In this document: positions 16,755 through 25,112 of the stretch, piece after piece
Layout: every line of letters begins with the position of its first letter
Position numbering within the stretch: the stretch's first letter is position 1
Made by a program: the position numbers and the translations under genes
Assembly (NCBI GenBank): GCA_964617355.1
Contig: CAZTXP010000020.1
Coordinates: forward strand, 53,927 to 117,926
Direction of reading: 5' to 3'
Length of the DNA stretch: 64,000 bases
Origin: CAZTDU01 sp964617355
GTDB lineage: Bacteria; Pseudomonadota; Gammaproteobacteria; Burkholderiales; SG8-39
Notes under the pieces: generated by a model
What the model saw: the letters and a program-made list of their open reading frames with translations, nothing else
What the model was told of the DNA's origin: nothing
The model's database searches: none

Positions 16755-18893
16755 ATGCCGGTTCGATACGAAGCGGGTGCCGACAAGATCGTCACCCTGA
16801 CCCTCGACGCGCCCGGCGCGCCGGTCAACACCATGACCGAGGCCTGGCAGAAGGCCTTCGGCGACGCGGTCGCGCGCCTCGAGAAGGAGAAGGAATCCAT
16901 CGCCGGCGTGATCCTGTGCTCGGCCAAGAAGACCTTCTTCGCCGGTGCGGAGTTGAAGGACGTGCTGCAGTTCGGGCCCGACGACGGCCCGAAGGTGTTC
17001 GAGTGGGTCGAGGGCACGAAGAAGCTCTTCCGGAGGCTGGAAAAGCTCGGCCGCCCGGTGGTGGCGTGCCTCGAGGGCGCGGCACTCGGCGGCGGCTGGG
17101 AGTTCGCGCTCGCCGCGCACTGCCGCATCGTGCTGGACGATCCGCGCATCCAGCTCGGCACGCCCGAGGTGACGCTCGGCCTGATCCCCGGCGCGGGCGG
17201 CATCACCAAGACCGTGCGCCTCCTCGGCCTGCAAGCCGCGTTCCCCTACCTGATGGAAGGCAAGACTTTCGGCCCTCAGGAAGCGGCGAAGCTCGGCCTG
17301 ATCCAGGGCCTCGCGGCGACCAAGGACGACCTCTTCCGCATGGCGCGCGAGTGGATCGCCGCGAACCCCGGCGCGAAGCAGCCCTGGGACGACGAGAAGC
17401 ACAAGATCCCCGGCGGCGGCGCGAACCACCCGGCGGTGATGCAGATGCTCGCTATCGGCCCCGCAATGCTGGTCGAGAAAACGCGAGGCCTGTACCCCGC
17501 GCCGGAAGCGACCATGGCCGCGGCGGTCGAGGGCAGCATCGTCGACTTCGACACCGCGCTGCGCATCGAGTCGCGGTACCTCGCGAAGGTCGCGGTCGGC
17601 GGCGTGGCGAAGAACCTGATTACCCTTTTCTTCAACAGCACCGCGATCCGCTCGGGTGCCTCGCGTCCCAAGGATGTTCCCAAGTGGAAGCCGGCGAAGG
17701 TCGGCATCCTCGGCGCCGGCATGATGGGCGGCGGCATCGCGTGGGCGCACGCGAACCGCGGCATCCCCTGCGTGCTGAAGGACGTGTCGATGGAGAAGGC
17801 CGAGGCCGGCAAGGCCTATACGGCGAAGCTCCTAGAGAGGCGCATGAAACAGGGTCGCATGGACGCCGCGAAGGCCGAGAAGGTACTTTCCGCGATCACG
17901 CCCGCGGCCGACGCGGATGCGCTGAAGGGCTGCGACCTGATCATCGAGGCCGTGTTCGAGAAGCGCGACCTGAAGGCGCAGGTGACCAAGGAAGCCGAGC
18001 CCATGCTCGCGGCGGGCGGCGTGTTCGCGTCGAACACGTCCACGCTGCCGATCACCGGCCTCGCGACCGCCTCGGCCAGGCCGGAGAACTTCATCGGCCT
18101 GCACTTCTTCTCGCCGGTGGACAAGATGCCGCTGGTCGAGATCATCAAGGGCGCGAAGACCTCGCCCGAGACGGTGGCGAAGGCCTACGACACGGTGCTC
18201 GCGATCGGCAAGACGCCGATCGTGGTGAACGACTCGCGCGGCTTCTTCACCAGCCGCACCTTCGGCACCTTCGTGCAGGAAGGCTGCGCGATGCTCGCCG
18301 AGGGCATCCCCGCGGCGGTGATCGAGAACGCCGGGCGCCTCGCCGGCATGCCGGTCGGCCCGCTCGCGGTGATCGACGAGACCTCGATGTCGCTCTCCGT
18401 GCACGTGATGGAGCAGACCAAGGCCGACCTCGAGGCCGAGGGCAAGGTCTTCGAGTCCAACCCCGGGCAGGACGTGATCTTCCGCATGGTGAAGGACCTG
18501 AAGCGCCCCGGCCGCGCGGGCGGCGGCGGCTTCTACGAGTACCCGAAGGACGGCAAGAAATTCCTCTGGCCCGGCCTCGCGAAGGAGTTCGGCAAGGGCA
18601 ATGTTGCCTACGACTTCGAGGAGCTGAAGGAGCGCCTGCTGGTGCGCCAGGCGGTCGAGACCGCGCGCTGCCTCGAGGAGGGCGTGCTCACGACCTTCCA
18701 CGACGCCAACATCGGCTCGATCCAGGGCATCGGATTCCCGGCGTGGACGGGCGGCGCGCTGCAGTACATCAACTGGTTCGGCGTGGCGAAATTCGTCGCG
18801 CGCGCCGACGAGTTCGCGGCGAAGTACGGCAAGCGCTTCACGCCGCCCAAGCTGCTGCGGGACCTCGCCGCGAAGAACGGAGTGCTCGCCTGA
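16755..18893 (+). CDS. 3-hydroxyacyl-CoA dehydrogenase / enoyl-CoA hydratase fusion (FadB/FadJ-like)
   Basis: 712 residues from ATG 16755, two bases after the thiolase stop. The N-terminal crotonase domain (to about 300) carries FFAGAELKDVL and GAALGGGWEFALAAHCRI with TPEVTLGLIPGAGG. The central Rossmann domain begins near residue 317 (VGILGAGMMGGGIAWAHA) and has GLHFFSPVDKMPLVEII; the C-terminal helical domain follows. It hydrates enoyl-CoA and oxidises the L-3-hydroxyacyl-CoA with NAD. The protein lies within the normal 700-720 length. Confidence 0.93.
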   Translation: MPVRYEAGADKIVTLTLDAPGAPVNTMTEAWQKAFGDAVARLEKEKESIAGVILCSAKKTFFAGAELKDVLQFGPDDGPKVFEWVEGTKKLFRRLEKLGRPVVACLEGAALGGGWEFALAAHCRIVLDDPRIQLGTPEVTLGLIPGAGGITKTVRLLGLQAAFPYLMEGKTFGPQEAAKLGLIQGLAATKDDLFRMAREWIAANPGAKQPWDDEKHKIPGGGANHPAVMQMLAIGPAMLVEKTRGLYPAPEATMAAAVEGSIVDFDTALRIESRYLAKVAVGGVAKNLITLFFNSTAIRSGASRPKDVPKWKPAKVGILGAGMMGGGIAWAHANRGIPCVLKDVSMEKAEAGKAYTAKLLERRMKQGRMDAAKAEKVLSAITPAADADALKGCDLIIEAVFEKRDLKAQVTKEAEPMLAAGGVFASNTSTLPITGLATASARPENFIGLHFFSPVDKMPLVEIIKGAKTSPETVAKAYDTVLAIGKTPIVVNDSRGFFTSRTFGTFVQEGCAMLAEGIPAAVIENAGRLAGMPVGPLAVIDETSMSLSVHVMEQTKADLEAEGKVFESNPGQDVIFRMVKDLKRPGRAGGGGFYEYPKDGKKFLWPGLAKEFGKGNVAYDFEELKERLLVRQAVETARCLEEGVLTTFHDANIGSIQGIGFPAWTGGALQYINWFGVAKFVARADEFAAKYGKRFTPPKLLRDLAAKNGVLA

Positions 18894-19837
18894 TGTCGCT
18901 GCCGCCGATCCTGCAGAAGCTGAAGCTGCCGGTGGTCTGCGCGCCGATGTTCATCGCCAGCAACCCGAAACTGGTGATCGAGCAGTGCAGGGCCGGCATC
19001 GTCGGCTCGTTCCCGGCGCTGAACGCGCGCCCCAAGGAGACGCTCGACGCGTGGCTCGACGAGATCGAGGCCGCACTCGCCGCGCAGCCCGACGCGGCAC
19101 CCTTCGCGGTGAACCAGATCGTGCACAAGTCGAACGACCGGCTGGAGCACGACGTCGCCACGTGCGTGAAGCACAAGGTGCCGATCACCATCACGAGCCT
19201 GCGCGCGCCGAACGAGATCGTCGGCGCGGTGCACTCGTACGGGGGCATCGTGCTGCACGACGTCATCAACGTGCGCCACGCCGAAAAGGCGCTCGAGGCG
19301 GGCGTGGACGGGTTGATCCTCGTCTGCGCCGGCGCGGGCGGCCACGCCGGCACGCTGTCGCCGTTCGCGCTGGTGTCGGAAGTGCGGCGCTTCTTCGACG
19401 GCCCGATCCTGCTCTCGGGGGCGATCGCCACCGGCGACGGCATCCTCGCCGCGCAGGCCGCAGGCGCGGACCTCGCGTACATTGGCACGAGGTTCCTGGC
19501 CACGCCGGAGGCCAGCGTGCCGGATCGCTACAAGGACGAGGTGGTCAAGGCCACCGCCGCCGACATCGTCTACACCGACCTCTTCTCCGGCGTGCACGGC
19601 AACTACCTGAAGCACAGCGTGGTGAACGCCGGCTACGACCCGCTGAACCTGCCGAAGTCCGATCCGAGCAAGATGAACTTCGGCTCCGGCGGCGGCGCGG
19701 AGAAGAAAGTCTGGCGCGACATCTGGAGCGCGGGGCAGGGCGTAGGTCGCATCGACTCGGTGATCCCGACCGCTGAGGTGGTGGCGAACCTGTCTTCCGA
19801 ATACGCGGCTGCGCGACGCCGCCTCCAGATGAACTAG
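18893..19837 (+). CDS. Nitronate monooxygenase / 2-nitropropane dioxygenase-like flavoprotein
   Basis: 314 residues; ATG 18893 shares a base with the previous stop (TGATG). The FMN TIM-barrel pattern is clear: LPVVCAPMFIASNPKLVIEQCRAGIVGSFPALNARP, LVCAGAGGHAGTLSPFAL, GAIATGDGILAAQAAGADLAYIGTRF. The AGGHAG loop carries the usual His base. Family members oxidise nitronates, but similar proteins encoded inside acyl-CoA operons may serve as enoyl reductases or trans-acting FMN enzymes. The exact role here is open. Confidence 0.88.
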   Translation: MSLPPILQKLKLPVVCAPMFIASNPKLVIEQCRAGIVGSFPALNARPKETLDAWLDEIEAALAAQPDAAPFAVNQIVHKSNDRLEHDVATCVKHKVPITITSLRAPNEIVGAVHSYGGIVLHDVINVRHAEKALEAGVDGLILVCAGAGGHAGTLSPFALVSEVRRFFDGPILLSGAIATGDGILAAQAAGADLAYIGTRFLATPEASVPDRYKDEVVKATAADIVYTDLFSGVHGNYLKHSVVNAGYDPLNLPKSDPSKMNFGSGGGAEKKVWRDIWSAGQGVGRIDSVIPTAEVVANLSSEYAAARRRLQMN

Positions 19838-19847
19838 AGGGGGAATC

Positions 19848-20843
19848 GTGGAAAACAAACGCATCGTCATGGCGAGCTACCCGCAGGGTTGGGTGACGCC
19901 TGAGAACTTCCGCCTCGAGACGCTGCCGGCGCAGAAGCCGGCCGACGGGCAGGTGCTGATCAAGGCCCACTGGCTGTCGCTCGATCCGTACATGCGCGGG
20001 CGCATGAGCCAGGCGAAGAGCTACGCCAAGGGCGTGGAGCCGGGCGACGTGATGACCGGGGAGGTCGCGGGCGAGATCGTGGAATCCAAGCACGCCGGCT
20101 TCAAGGTCGGCGACAAGGTTACCGCGCGCAGCGGCTGGCAGCTCTACGGCTGCATTTCCGGCGCCGAGGTGACGAAGGTCGATGCGCAGCGCGCGCCCCT
20201 TTCCTACTACCTCGGCTGCCTCGGCATGCCGGGGCTCACCGCGTACTTCGGCATGAAGGAGATCGGCGCGCCGAAGCCGGGCGACACCGTGGTCGTTTCC
20301 GCAGCCTCCGGCGCCGTCGGCAGCGTCGTCGGCCAGCTCGCCAAGGCGTGGGGCTGTCGCGCGGTCGGCATCGCAGGCGGCAAGGCGAAGTGCGACTACG
20401 TGGTGAAGGAACTCGGCTTCGACGCCTGCGTCGACTACAAGGCCGGCAACCTGCGGCGCGACCTCGTCGAGGCCTGCCCCAAGGGCATCGACGTCAACTT
20501 CGAGAACGTCGGCGGCGAGATCCTCGACACGATCCTCACCTTGATGAACCCGTTCTCGCGCATCATCGTCTGCGGCATGATCTCGGACTACAACCGCACC
20601 GAAGGCTACGCGCTCAGGAACATCCGCGCCGTGCTGGTGAACCGCATCCGGATGCAGGGCATGATCGTGTTCGACTGGCAGAAGCGCTATCCCGAGGGCG
20701 TCGAGGCGCTGGCGACGCTCGTCGCGCAGGGCAAGCTCAAGTACCGCGAATCGGTCGCCCAGGGCCTCGAGAATGCGCCGGCCGCGTTCATCGGCATGCT
20801 CAAGGGCGAGAACTTCGGCAAGCAACTGGTCAAACTGGTCTGA
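19848..20843 (+). CDS. NADP-dependent MDR oxidoreductase (zinc-independent, CurA-like)
   Basis: 331 residues from GTG 19848 behind AGGGGG. It is a medium-chain reductase without structural zinc cysteines. Visible parts are LDPYMRGRM, the NADP fold AASGAVGSVVGQLAKAWGCRAVGIAGG, and VDVNFENVGGEILDTIL. Family members reduce alkenals, enones or quinones. A clear paralogue sits on the minus strand at 26248-27267, sharing NVGGEILDT, VFDW and ENFGK/RNFGK blocks. Location inside the beta-oxidation operon suggests a 2-enoyl or alpha,beta-unsaturated carbonyl substrate. Confidence 0.88.
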   Translation: MENKRIVMASYPQGWVTPENFRLETLPAQKPADGQVLIKAHWLSLDPYMRGRMSQAKSYAKGVEPGDVMTGEVAGEIVESKHAGFKVGDKVTARSGWQLYGCISGAEVTKVDAQRAPLSYYLGCLGMPGLTAYFGMKEIGAPKPGDTVVVSAASGAVGSVVGQLAKAWGCRAVGIAGGKAKCDYVVKELGFDACVDYKAGNLRRDLVEACPKGIDVNFENVGGEILDTILTLMNPFSRIIVCGMISDYNRTEGYALRNIRAVLVNRIRMQGMIVFDWQKRYPEGVEALATLVAQGKLKYRESVAQGLENAPAAFIGMLKGENFGKQLVKLV

Positions 20844-20860
20844 ACGCGAAGGGGAAGGCG

Positions 20861-21556
20861 ATGATCGATCTCTACACCTGGGCGACGCCCAACGGCCACA
20901 AGGTCCACATCATGCTGGAGGAGACGGGCCTGCCGTACAAGGTCATCCCGGTGAACATCGGCGAGGGCGACCAGTTCAAGCCGGAGTTCCTCAAGATCTC
21001 GCCGAACAACAAGATGCCGGCGATGGTCGACAGCGACGGCCCCGGCGGCAAGCCGATCTCGATCTTCGAGTCGGGCGCGATCCTGCTTTACCTCGCCTCG
21101 AAGACCGGGCGTTTCCTGCCCGAGGACCTGCGCGACAAGTGGTCCACGCTGCAGTGGCTGATGTTCCAGATGGGCGGCGTCGGCCCGATGCTCGGCCAGG
21201 CGCACCACTTCCTGCAGTACGCGCCCGAGAAGATCGAGTACGCGATGAACCGCTACCGCAACGAGGCCAACCGCCTCTACGGCGTGATCGACCGGCGCCT
21301 GAAGGAATCGAAATACATCGCCTGCGACGAGTACACCATCGCCGACATGGCCATCGTGCCGTGGCTGCGCATGCCCGAGCGGCAGGGCGTGAACGTCGAC
21401 GACTACCCGCACCTGAAGAAATGGCGCGACGCGATCCTCGAGCGCCCCGCGGTGCAGCGCGGCGTGAAGGTGCTCGCCGACCTGCGTCGTGCCGGCCCGC
21501 ATTCGGACAAGGAACGCGAGATCCTCTTCGGCTCGAAGCAGTACGCGAAGCGGTAG
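20861..21556 (+). CDS. Glutathione S-transferase family protein (YghU/YfcG-like)
   Basis: 231 residues. The thioredoxin-like N-terminal domain reads IDLYTWATPNGHKVHIMLEETGLPYKVIPVNIGEGDQFKPEFLKISPNNKMPAMVD with IFESGAILLYLA; the helical domain follows with IADMAIVPWLR. The TWATPNG start is typical of Nu-class disulfide-bond reductases such as YghU/YfcG rather than classical conjugating GSTs. The operon position suggests a thiol or electrophile-protection role. Confidence 0.9.
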   Translation: MIDLYTWATPNGHKVHIMLEETGLPYKVIPVNIGEGDQFKPEFLKISPNNKMPAMVDSDGPGGKPISIFESGAILLYLASKTGRFLPEDLRDKWSTLQWLMFQMGGVGPMLGQAHHFLQYAPEKIEYAMNRYRNEANRLYGVIDRRLKESKYIACDEYTIADMAIVPWLRMPERQGVNVDDYPHLKKWRDAILERPAVQRGVKVLADLRRAGPHSDKEREILFGSKQYAKR

Positions 21557-22033
21557 ATGCGCAGGATCGCCTGTGCGGCGGCGCTCGCCGCGGCGTCGTT
21601 CGCGGCCGTCGCGCAGCCCGTGATGGAGCCCGGCGCCTGGGAGCTGCAGACCGTCATGACCGCGCAGGACCCGGAGGATGGCAGCCCCGTGAAGCTCGGC
21701 GAGACCACGCTGAAGAACTGCCTGACGAAGGAATACCTCGCGCGCAACCTCTACCTCACGCCCGAGAACGACGAGGAGAAGATGCGCCAGCGCGGCGCGA
21801 AGTGCACCGTGTCGGACGCGAAGCGCGGCGAGGCCTCGGCCTCGTGGCGCATGATCTGCGAACTCGCCGACGGCAGCCGGATGGACATGACGATCCGCAA
21901 CACCGTGTCGCGGCACGAGCTGGTGTCGGAACTGAAGCAGCTCGTCTCGCGCGAGGGACGCGACATCCCGATCCAGGTCGTCGCCCGTGCCCGCTTCATC
22001 GGCGAGTGCACGCCCGACATGCCGAGGCGCTAG
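21557..22033 (+). CDS. DUF3617 family periplasmic protein
   Basis: 158 residues starting directly after the GST stop. The signal peptide MRRIACAAALAAASFAAVAQ is followed by MEPGAWELQTVMTAQDP, the hallmark opening of DUF3617, and pairs of Cys (NCL, KCT, ICE, ECT) that probably form disulfides in the periplasm. The function is unknown; the family is frequent in betaproteobacteria. Confidence 0.8.
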   Translation: MRRIACAAALAAASFAAVAQPVMEPGAWELQTVMTAQDPEDGSPVKLGETTLKNCLTKEYLARNLYLTPENDEEKMRQRGAKCTVSDAKRGEASASWRMICELADGSRMDMTIRNTVSRHELVSELKQLVSREGRDIPIQVVARARFIGECTPDMPRR

Positions 22034-22036
22034 CCC

Positions 22037-22318
22037 ATGGACGGCCCGGCGCCCGCACCCAAGGCTCCGGCACAGCGGCGCGGCCCGTGGCTCGCGCTGT
22101 CGATCGCGTTCGCGGTGCTGGTGCCGGTGACGTTCCTGCTCGCCACCGTCACCGCGTCCGCGGCGCAGGGCCCGTGCGGCGGCGCGTTCGCGGTATTCCA
22201 CGAAGTGTCGCGCTGCCGCTGGCCGGCGATCTTCGGCAAGCTCTCGGTGGCGTGCATCCTCGGGCTCGCGGTTTCGGTGGGGCTCGCGATTCGCGCGCGA
22301 CGCAAGGACCCGGCGTAG
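22037..22318 (+). CDS. Small hypothetical membrane protein
   Basis: 93 residues, three bases after the DUF3617 gene. The start is Pro/Ala rich; two hydrophobic helices (about 19-42 and 66-85) flank a short loop with Cys residues. The C-terminus is basic, fitting a two-pass inner-membrane protein. No family is recognised; gene spacing supports it being real. Confidence 0.55.
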   Translation: MDGPAPAPKAPAQRRGPWLALSIAFAVLVPVTFLLATVTASAAQGPCGGAFAVFHEVSRCRWPAIFGKLSVACILGLAVSVGLAIRARRKDPA

Positions 22319-22320
22319 CC

Positions 22321-22803
22321 GTGACCCGCGTCGAGCGCATCGTGCAGGCCGGCTCGCCGGAGGACTGGCGCACCGCGCGCGCCATGATCGAGGAGTACGC
22401 CGCGAGCCTCGGCGTGGACCTCTGCTTCCAGGGCTTCGCCGAGGAGATGGAGCACATCGCCGACGAATACTCCCCTCCGCGCGGCGCGCTGCTGCTGGCG
22501 AAGGAGGGCGAGGCCATCCTCGGCTGCGTCGGCCTGCGCCCTTTCGGAGATGCGGGCGATTGCGAGATGAAGCGCATGTACGTGCCGTCCGCGGGCCGTG
22601 GCCGCGGCATCGGCCGCAGGCTCGCGGAGGCGATCGTCGCGGAGGCGCGCAAGGCGGGCTATGCGCGCATGCTGCTCGACACGCTGCCGCATCTCGAGGC
22701 GGCGCAGTCGCTGTATCGCTCGATGGGGTTCGTCGAGATCCCGGTGTACCGGCACAACCCGGTGCCGGGTGCGCTTTACTTCGCGCTCGACCTTCGCCGA
22801 TGA
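22321..22803 (+). CDS. GNAT family N-acetyltransferase
   Basis: 160 residues from GTG 22321. The acetyl-CoA binding motif A is MKRMYVPSAGRGRGIGRRL, with AQSLYRSMGF in motif B. Strands before it (LLLAKEGEAILGCVGLRPF) match the GNAT core. The acceptor substrate is unknown. It ends the compact plus-strand run that began at 14381. Confidence 0.88.
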   Translation: MTRVERIVQAGSPEDWRTARAMIEEYAASLGVDLCFQGFAEEMEHIADEYSPPRGALLLAKEGEAILGCVGLRPFGDAGDCEMKRMYVPSAGRGRGIGRRLAEAIVAEARKAGYARMLLDTLPHLEAAQSLYRSMGFVEIPVYRHNPVPGALYFALDLRR

Positions 22804-22837
22804 TGGCGGTCCGTCGTCCACGGACCGAGGCATCCCG

Positions 22838-23086
22838 ATGCTCCAGCTGCGCCCGAACTGCGAATGCTGCAACCGCGACCTGCCGCCCGAATCCACCGAG
22901 GCGGTGATCTGCTCGTTCGAGTGCACCTTCTGCACGACCTGCGCGAACGTGAAGCTGCACGGCGCCTGCCCGAACTGCGGCGGAGAGCTGGTGCGGCGTC
23001 CCCGGCGCCCGGCCGCCAAGCTGGAGAAGTACCCGGCCTCCAGCGAGCGCAAGGTCAAGCCCGAAGGCTGCAAGGCCGTCGCGTGA
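22838..23086 (+). CDS. DUF1272 zinc-binding small protein
   Basis: 82 residues. The start MLQLRPNCECCNRDLPPES and the CSFECTFCTTCA and CPNCGGELVRRPRRP blocks match DUF1272, a small Cys-rich family likely to bind zinc through four Cys pairs. The role is unknown; the basic tail might contact nucleic acid. Confidence 0.85.
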   Translation: MLQLRPNCECCNRDLPPESTEAVICSFECTFCTTCANVKLHGACPNCGGELVRRPRRPAAKLEKYPASSERKVKPEGCKAVA

Positions 23087-23096
23087 GCGCGGCGCG

Positions 23097-23777
23097 GTGA
23101 AGCAGATCGGCCTCCTCGGCGGCACGAGCTGGCCGTCGACCCTCGATTACTACCGCATCCTCAACGAGCTCGCGCAGGAGACGCTCGGGGGCCACCACTC
23201 GGCCAACCTGCTCCTGAAGAGCATCGACTACCACGAGATCAAGAGCCGCTACTACGAGCGCTGGGACGAGATCCCGGCGCTGCTGGGCGCCGAGCTGCGC
23301 GAGCTCGCGGCGCTCGGGCCGGCGTGCATCGTGATCTGCAACAACACGCTGCACAAGGCCTACGACGCCATCGCGGCGCAACTCGCGCTGCCGATGCCGG
23401 TGATCCACGTCGTCGAGGCCACGGCGCGCGCGGCGCTGGCAAGGGGCGCGAAGCGCGTGCTGCTGCTGGGCACGAAGTTCACGATGGAGGACGGCTTCTA
23501 CCATCGCGGCCTCGAACGCCACGGCCTCTCGGTGAGCACGCCCGGCGAGGCCGACCGCGTCGAGATCCAGCGCATCCAGTCGCGCCTCGCGCGCGGCGAG
23601 ATGCAGCCGGAGTTCCGCGCCTTCCTCGCCGCGCTCGTCGGCCGCCACGACGCCGACGCGGTCGCGCTCGCCTGCACCGAGTTGCCGCTCGCGCTCTCGC
23701 AGGCCGACGTCGCGATGCCGGTGGTGAACCCGACCGAGGCCCAGTGCCGCGAGGCGTTCGCCTTCGCCACTGCCTAG
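23097..23777 (+). CDS. Aspartate/glutamate racemase family protein
   Basis: 226 residues from GTG 23097. It has the Asp/Glu racemase two-lobe arrangement: GLLGGTSWPSTLDYYRILN, the first catalytic Cys in CIVICNNTLHKA, and the second in VALACTELPLAL. Both Cys being present supports a PLP-independent racemase acting on aspartate or a similar amino acid. A TAGAAT sequence overlaps its stop and may serve the next gene. Confidence 0.85.
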   Translation: MKQIGLLGGTSWPSTLDYYRILNELAQETLGGHHSANLLLKSIDYHEIKSRYYERWDEIPALLGAELRELAALGPACIVICNNTLHKAYDAIAAQLALPMPVIHVVEATARAALARGAKRVLLLGTKFTMEDGFYHRGLERHGLSVSTPGEADRVEIQRIQSRLARGEMQPEFRAFLAALVGRHDADAVALACTELPLALSQADVAMPVVNPTEAQCREAFAFATA

Positions 23778-23810
23778 AATCCCCGACTTTTCCCCACCGA
23801 AAGGAAGACC

Positions 23811-23999
23811 ATGCCCTTCATCCACGTCCGCCTCTTCGAAGGCCGTTCCACCGACCAGAAGCGCGAGTTCGCGAAGGCCGTCACCAGCGAGGCGGTGAAG
23901 ATCCTGAAGTGCACGCCGGAGTCGGTGGACATCGTGTTCGACGACGTGAAGAAGTCCGACTGGGCGCACGCCGCGAAGCTCGCCTCCGACCCCGCCTAG
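23811..23999 (+). CDS. 4-oxalocrotonate tautomerase-like protein
   Basis: 62 residues, matching the usual size. The catalytic N-terminal Pro is next to Met (MPFIHVRLFEGRS), and the VTSEAVKILKCTPESVDIVFDDV segment matches the family. Ribosome site AAGGAAG. It tautomerises 2-hydroxy-dienoates to oxo forms in ring-cleavage pathways, which would fit the aromatic genes, but it is over 9 kb from them. Confidence 0.85.
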   Translation: MPFIHVRLFEGRSTDQKREFAKAVTSEAVKILKCTPESVDIVFDDVKKSDWAHAAKLASDPA

Positions 24000-24020
24000 C
24001 GTGGTCACGGAACGGACCGC

Positions 24021-24908
24021 GTGACCGCGGCCGGTGCCGACGGCGCCCTTGTCGCCGCGGTCGCCAGCACTTTCTGCTTCGGCGCGGGGCTGATCACCGC
24101 GCGCATCGGCCTGCGCAACATGGACGCACGCGCCGGTGCCGCGCTGTCGGTGCCGACCGCGACGGTGCTGTTCGTGCTCGCGTCGCCGTTCGCGCTCGAC
24201 CTCGCGGGCTTCACTCTCCAGGCCGCGCTGGTGTTCGCGGTGGTGGGGCTCTTCTTCCCGGCGGTAGTGACGCTGCTCACCTTCCGCGCCACGGCGTTGC
24301 TCGGGCCGACCATCACCAGCTCGGTGTCGGGCACGGCGCCGCTCTTCGCCATCGCCGCGGCATGGCTGATCCTCGACGAGCGCGTGCCGGCGAAGGCGGC
24401 GATCTCCGCCGTCGGCGTGGTCGCCGGCGTGGCCTTGCTCACCTGGCGCGCAGGCGAGGCGCGCAAGGTGCGGCTCGGGCGCGCGCTCGCGTGGCCGATC
24501 GCGGGCGCGATCGTGCGCGGCATCGCGCAGGTCGGCGTGAAGGCGGGCCTCTTGCTGTGGCCCAATCCCTTCGCCGCGAGCCTGATCGGCTACGTGATGT
24601 CGACCGCCACGGTGGCGGGTGCGGACCGCCTGCGCGGCGAGGCGCGCGCGAAGCGCACGCCGAAAGGCATCGCGTGGTTCATGCTCACGGGCCTCTTCAA
24701 CGGCAGTGCGATGCTGCTGATGTACACCGCGCTCGCGGTGGCGCCGGTATGGAAGGTCGCGCCCATCGTGGCCTCGTACCCGCTGGTCACCGCGCTGATG
24801 GGCGCGCTGCTGCTGCCCGATGAAAAGCTCACGCCGCGCACGGGATTCGGCGCGGCGCTGACGGTGGCGGCGGTCGCCTATCTCGTCGGCGCACCGGCCG
24901 CGGGCTGA
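24021..24908 (+). CDS. EamA/DMT superfamily transporter
   Basis: 295 residues from GTG 24021 with about ten hydrophobic helices in two EamA repeats; the first repeat ends with GPTITSSVSGTAPLFAIAAAWLILDERV, the second with VWKVAPIVASYPLVTALMGALLL. Such proteins export or exchange small metabolites. No substrate can be assigned. Confidence 0.85.
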   Translation: MTAAGADGALVAAVASTFCFGAGLITARIGLRNMDARAGAALSVPTATVLFVLASPFALDLAGFTLQAALVFAVVGLFFPAVVTLLTFRATALLGPTITSSVSGTAPLFAIAAAWLILDERVPAKAAISAVGVVAGVALLTWRAGEARKVRLGRALAWPIAGAIVRGIAQVGVKAGLLLWPNPFAASLIGYVMSTATVAGADRLRGEARAKRTPKGIAWFMLTGLFNGSAMLLMYTALAVAPVWKVAPIVASYPLVTALMGALLLPDEKLTPRTGFGAALTVAAVAYLVGAPAAG

Positions 24909-24926
24909 ACGCGCTACGCTTCGCCG

Positions 24927-25112
24927 ATGGATGAGAAAGCTCTCGCCGAACGCATCCGCGCCGCGTGCCTGAAGGCGCTGCTCGAGGCGCACGAAGACGC
25001 CGGCGTGCAGGGCCTGTGCGCCGAAGGCCGCTGGGAAGCGGCCGTCAGCGCGCTCGAGCGGCTCGACGTGTCCGAACTCGTCGAGCCGTCGCCTTCGAAG
25101 CCCGTCCGCTAG
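24927..25112 (+). CDS. Small acidic hypothetical protein
   Basis: 61 residues, largely helical (MDEKALAERIRAACLKALLEAHEDAG...), starting 18 bases after the transporter. Its TAG stop is part of a CTAG shared with the stop of the convergent hydrolase gene. Helical amphipathic character and codon pattern favour a real gene; the family is unknown. Confidence 0.5.
   Translation: MDEKALAERIRAACLKALLEAHEDAGVQGLCAEGRWEAAVSALERLDVSELVEPSPSKPVR

Noticed and set aside
23055..24992. 645-codon minus-strand frame opposite the racemase, tautomerase and transporter
   Set aside because: Arg/His/Glu-rich shadow of three recognisable plus-strand genes.
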